DNA of 8,658 nt from Acidobacteriota bacterium. GTDB taxonomy: Bacteria > Acidobacteriota > Terriglobia > Terriglobales > Acidobacteriaceae. Below are positions 6,679-8,658 of this stretch, in pieces. Position 1 is the first letter of the stretch, and each line of letters begins with the position of its first letter. The stretch covers positions 1-8,658 of the forward strand of contig JAJZCP010000051.1 in NCBI GenBank assembly GCA_021846065.1, written 5' to 3'. Below the pieces are notes generated by a model. The model did not search any database and was not told where the DNA came from. It worked only from the letters and a program-made list of their open reading frames with translations. The position numbers were made by a program, and so were the translations under genes.

Positions 6679-6687
6679 TTTTCCACA
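6679..6687 (+). promoter_or_regulatory. DnaA box, TTTTCCACA
   Basis: This fits the relaxed TTWTNCACA consensus on the plus strand. It faces the perfect box at 6612-6620, 67 bases away centre to centre. Confidence 0.4.
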
Positions 6688-6929
6688 ACCATCGCATCCG
6701 GCAGCCGCAGGCTTCGCCGGCCACGAACCCGAACCATGGCTGCGCTCCTGATGGTCGCGCTTGGCACGATGGAGGCCACAGACAAACACGCAGAAAGAGC
6801 ATGGGAAGGCAGACCGCATGGCTGCCGAAGTGGGAAAGACCAACGGGCAAATTCCTGCGCAGAAGTCGTAAATCCCGCGTGCAGCTTTAGGGTGGGGGCA
6901 GGCAGCGCGCTTGCTGCTCACTTCAGCCC

Positions 6930-8105
6930 ATGGGGAAGATCGCAGTGACTCCCGAACCTTCATCCCGTTCTGCAAGCGTTCCCGATCCTTCACGAGCGGC
7001 GCATCTGGCTGCGTTTCAGCAGCTTCAGCAAAGCGGGCAGATGCCTGAGGCCGCCGCCCACCTGGCGCGTGCGCTTGATCTTCGCTCCTTTGTCACGCTG
7101 CCATTTCGCGGGTCGGTTCCGGTGGCGCGCGTTCTGGTGCTGCAATCGATTCTGGCCGGCAATGTGCTGATGCACCGATTCCTGAACGATCGGCTTTTTG
7201 CGGTTCACGTTTTGTTAGTGGAGTTCTGGCAGCCGGGCACGCCTTTGCCGGAGCACGATCTGGTCTTCAACGCGATTGGCGACGCCGACGTTCGTCAGGA
7301 AGCGCTGGCGCAGGCCGAGCGCATTCTGCAACACACCTCCGCGCCGCTCCTGAATCCGCCGTCCGCCGTTTTGCCGACCTCGCGGGCAAGCAATGCAGAT
7401 CGGTTGCGCCTGTTGCCCGGCCTGCGCACGGCAAACACGGCGCGGGTCAACCGTTCCGACCTGGCTGCCGATTCGCTGGCAGAGGTTCTTCTGCGTCATC
7501 GGCTCAGTTTTCCCATGCTGGTGCGCGCTCCCGGCTTTCACATGGGACAGAACTGCCTGCTGGTCCATGAGGAAGCGCAGTTGCACGAAGCGCTGGAGCA
7601 GTTGCCAGGGGACGAACTGCTGCTGATGGAGTATCTGGATGCGCGCAGCCCAGACGGCTGTTGGCGCAAATATCGTGTCCTGTTTCTGGATGGACAGCTT
7701 TATCCGGTCCATCTGGCTGTCTCCCGTCACTGGAAGGTGCATTACTTTTCTGCGGAGATGGCCGGAAGCGCACCCCATCGCGAGGAAGACGCGCAGTTTC
7801 TGGCCGGGATGCAAGCAGTGCTTGGTTTAGTGGGGATCGCCACGCTCGACCGCTTGCAGCGCGCGCTGGGTCTGGACTACGGCGGCGTCGATTTCGGTCT
7901 GGGTGCAGACGGTCGCATCCTGCTCTTTGAAGCCAATGCCAACATGGCCGTCATCCGGCCACCAGGCGAGGCAATCTGGGAGTATCGACGTCCGGCGGTC
8001 GAGCGCATCTACGAAGCGTTTCACCGGATGCTGCTGCATCGTGTATGTGCGCCCTGGCCGAGCGACTCAGCGACGGCGTCCGGGGCGGTTGCGGCGCGGT
8101 GCTGA
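6930..8105 (+). CDS. ATP-grasp superfamily enzyme with TPR-like N-terminus, substrate unknown
   Basis: Residues 24-50 form a TPR-like helix pair (HLAAFQQLQQSG…AAAHLARALDL). Residues 66-175 look like a pre-ATP-grasp domain, with DLVFNAIGDAD at 110-120 and NPPSAVLPTSRASNADRL at 142-159. The ATP-grasp fold follows: FPMLVRAPGFHMGQN at 194-208, the nucleotide-contact strand LLMEYLD at 231-237, KYRVLFLDG at 247-255, and the metal-binding end GGVDFGLGADG…LLFEANANM at 318-339 with Asp321, Glu334 and Asn336. The fold predicts ATP-dependent ligation of a carboxylate to an amine or thiol; resemblance is nearest to RimK/glutathione-synthetase-like proteins. Arg199 sits where many relatives have an ATP-contacting lysine. 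The ATG at 6930 has no ribosome site. A GTG at 6945 with GGGGAAG (6932-6938) 6 bases upstream is at least as likely. The 3' end overlaps the convergent Lrp-type gene by 39 bases. Confidence 0.8.
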   Translation: MGKIAVTPEPSSRSASVPDPSRAAHLAAFQQLQQSGQMPEAAAHLARALDLRSFVTLPFRGSVPVARVLVLQSILAGNVLMHRFLNDRLFAVHVLLVEFWQPGTPLPEHDLVFNAIGDADVRQEALAQAERILQHTSAPLLNPPSAVLPTSRASNADRLRLLPGLRTANTARVNRSDLAADSLAEVLLRHRLSFPMLVRAPGFHMGQNCLLVHEEAQLHEALEQLPGDELLLMEYLDARSPDGCWRKYRVLFLDGQLYPVHLAVSRHWKVHYFSAEMAGSAPHREEDAQFLAGMQAVLGLVGIATLDRLQRALGLDYGGVDFGLGADGRILLFEANANMAVIRPPGEAIWEYRRPAVERIYEAFHRMLLHRVCAPWPSDSATASGAVAARC

Positions 8106-8627
8106 GGTCAGTTTCCCGGTCACGTTAAAGGGTCTGCCTTCGATGGGCGTGGAAAGCACCAGGCTGGTGACCGGATTCCCGTAGGGCAGCAGTGCTTCGA
8201 TCAGCGACTCCAGGTCGCCCATGGAAAGCGTGGTCACTTTCAGCAGGAATGCGTCACCGCCGGTGAGGTGATGGCACTCGCGCACCTCTTCCAGCGTCTG
8301 GATAAACTCCAGCAGGCGATAGTAGTGCTGGCCGTCGCAGGTCATGCGAATGAAGGCGAGAACATCAAGGCCAAGCGCCTGCCGGTCGATCGTGACGGTA
8401 TAAGCACGCAGGATGCCTTGCTCCTCCATCTGGCGCAGTCGCTCGGCGGTCGCCGTGGGAGACAGTCCGACACGGCGCGAGAGTTCTGCAACCGACAGGC
8501 GGCTGTTTTCCTGCAACTCTTTCAGAAGGCTGCGGCCAAAACTGTCCATCAGATAGCTGTCGAAGGGGCCGGTCGTGGCCTCGTCCACAGGGATGCTGAT
8601 TCTCAGGCTTGTATCCGTGGAATCCAT
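8067..8627 (-). CDS. Lrp/AsnC-family transcriptional regulator
   Basis: A 186-residue DNA-binding protein. The winged-HTH spans about 28-76, with LQENSRLSVAELSRRVGLSP followed by the recognition helix TATAERLRQMEEQGI. The RAM ligand-binding domain runs from about 85 to 165 and contains HHLTGGDAFLLKV at 119-131 and the closing strand SLVLSTPIE at 155-163. Family members form dimers to octamers and usually respond to amino acids. Two oddities: about 25 residues precede the usual start of the HTH domain, and a basic tail (APRRNRPGRRR) follows the RAM domain. I chose ATG at 8627 because GGAGG lies 8 bases upstream; an ATG at 8642 would add five residues and place that site inside the gene. The effector and targets are unknown. 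The convergent ATP-grasp gene is the only neighbour visible. Confidence 0.93.
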   Translation of the reverse strand: MDSTDTSLRISIPVDEATTGPFDSYLMDSFGRSLLKELQENSRLSVAELSRRVGLSPTATAERLRQMEEQGILRAYTVTIDRQALGLDVLAFIRMTCDGQHYYRLLEFIQTLEEVRECHHLTGGDAFLLKVTTLSMGDLESLIEALLPYGNPVTSLVLSTPIEGRPFNVTGKLTSAPRRNRPGRRR

Positions 8628-8635
8628 TGTATCTT

Positions 8636-8640
8636 CCTCC
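8636..8640 (-). promoter_or_regulatory. Strong ribosome binding site for the Lrp-type gene
   Basis: GGAGG on the minus strand, 8 bases before the ATG at 8627. It decides this start over the in-frame ATG at 8642, which overlaps it. Confidence 0.7.
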
Positions 8641-8643
8641 ATA

Positions 8644-8652
8644 TACAGTGTA
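8644..8652. promoter_or_regulatory. Short palindrome TACA-G-TGTA upstream of the Lrp-type gene
   Basis: Two 4-base arms around one base, 17 to 25 bases before the chosen start, at the window edge. Lrp-family genes are often autoregulated, so this could be part of an operator or overlap the promoter. The site is short and may be chance. Confidence 0.2.
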
Positions 8653-8658
8653 ATCGTA

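Larger units (their letters stand above)
6511..6929. other. Divergent gap between smc and the ATP-grasp gene
   Basis: This 419-base stretch holds the smc leader, hairpin and promoter (6511-6592) and two opposed DnaA boxes (6612-6687). The rest, to 6929, has no gene I can support. A direct repeat of CATGGCTGC occurs near 6735 and 6820. A small stem-loop, GCAGC-N6-GCTGC (6902-6917), sits shortly before the ATP-grasp start. I found no good promoter for the plus-strand gene. The region is not visibly AT-rich and has too few DnaA boxes to call a replication origin. Confidence 0.5.

Noticed and set aside
6461..6850. 129-codon minus-strand frame upstream of smc, and plus-strand 6613-6948
   Set aside because: Both lack family motifs and good ribosome sites. 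The first overlaps the smc start and crosses its candidate promoter; the second runs into the ATP-grasp gene in another frame.
6801..6890. 29-codon plus-strand frame encoding a basic peptide just upstream of the ATP-grasp gene, considered as a peptide substrate
   Set aside because: The purine run before its ATG is only 1 base away, there is no leader/core pattern of a modified peptide, and chance explains it.
6511..6929. Replication origin (oriC)
   Set aside because: Only two good DnaA boxes, no AT-rich unwinding element, and no dnaA, dnaN or other origin-linked gene nearby.
1..8658. CRISPR array, insertion sequence, prophage, tRNA or rRNA
   Set aside because: No spaced direct repeats, transposase, integrase, terminal inverted repeats or RNA-gene sequence were seen on either strand.

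Overview
The window looks like a core chromosomal segment of a high-GC bacterium, most likely an Acidobacteriota (class Terriglobia). The main clues are the 93-residue Fis-type HTH protein with a GNQCKA…LGMHRNTL motif, a small-regulator form I associate with that group, and the linkage of smc, purC and cvpA. The taxonomic call is an inference from protein style, not from a search.

Layout, left to right. Five genes in a row lie on the minus strand. Read in transcription order from the right they are smc (6510 to 2662), a 333-base gap with two clean palindromes, purC (2328 to 1420, TTG start), a cvpA-family membrane protein (1348 to 686), a stem-loop terminator over the cvpA stop, then a promoter, a small Fis-type regulator (566 to 285) and the first 89 codons of a HAD phosphatase that runs off the left edge. 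Right of smc is a 419-base divergent gap with a candidate smc promoter and two DnaA-box sequences. Then comes a plus-strand ATP-grasp enzyme with a TPR-like N-terminus (6930 to 8105), meeting tail to tail, with a 39-base overlap, an Lrp/AsnC regulator on the minus strand (8627 to 8067).

How the genes fit together. SMC compacts and segregates chromosomes; PurC makes SAICAR in purine synthesis; CvpA-family proteins are often linked to purine genes. The terminator separates purC-cvpA from the Fis-type/HAD pair, which are 17 bases apart and probably co-transcribed. The ATP-grasp protein and the Lrp regulator form a separate accessory-looking unit of unknown chemistry.

I see no mobile element, CRISPR array, tRNA or rRNA, and no clear multi-gene novel system. 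The points most worth a second look are a strongly acidic insertion of about 80 to 95 residues in the SMC head, a tandem 24-residue duplication inside CvpA, a perfect CRP-type palindrome plus a second palindrome upstream of purC, paired DnaA boxes upstream of smc, and the uncharacterised ATP-grasp/Lrp pair.
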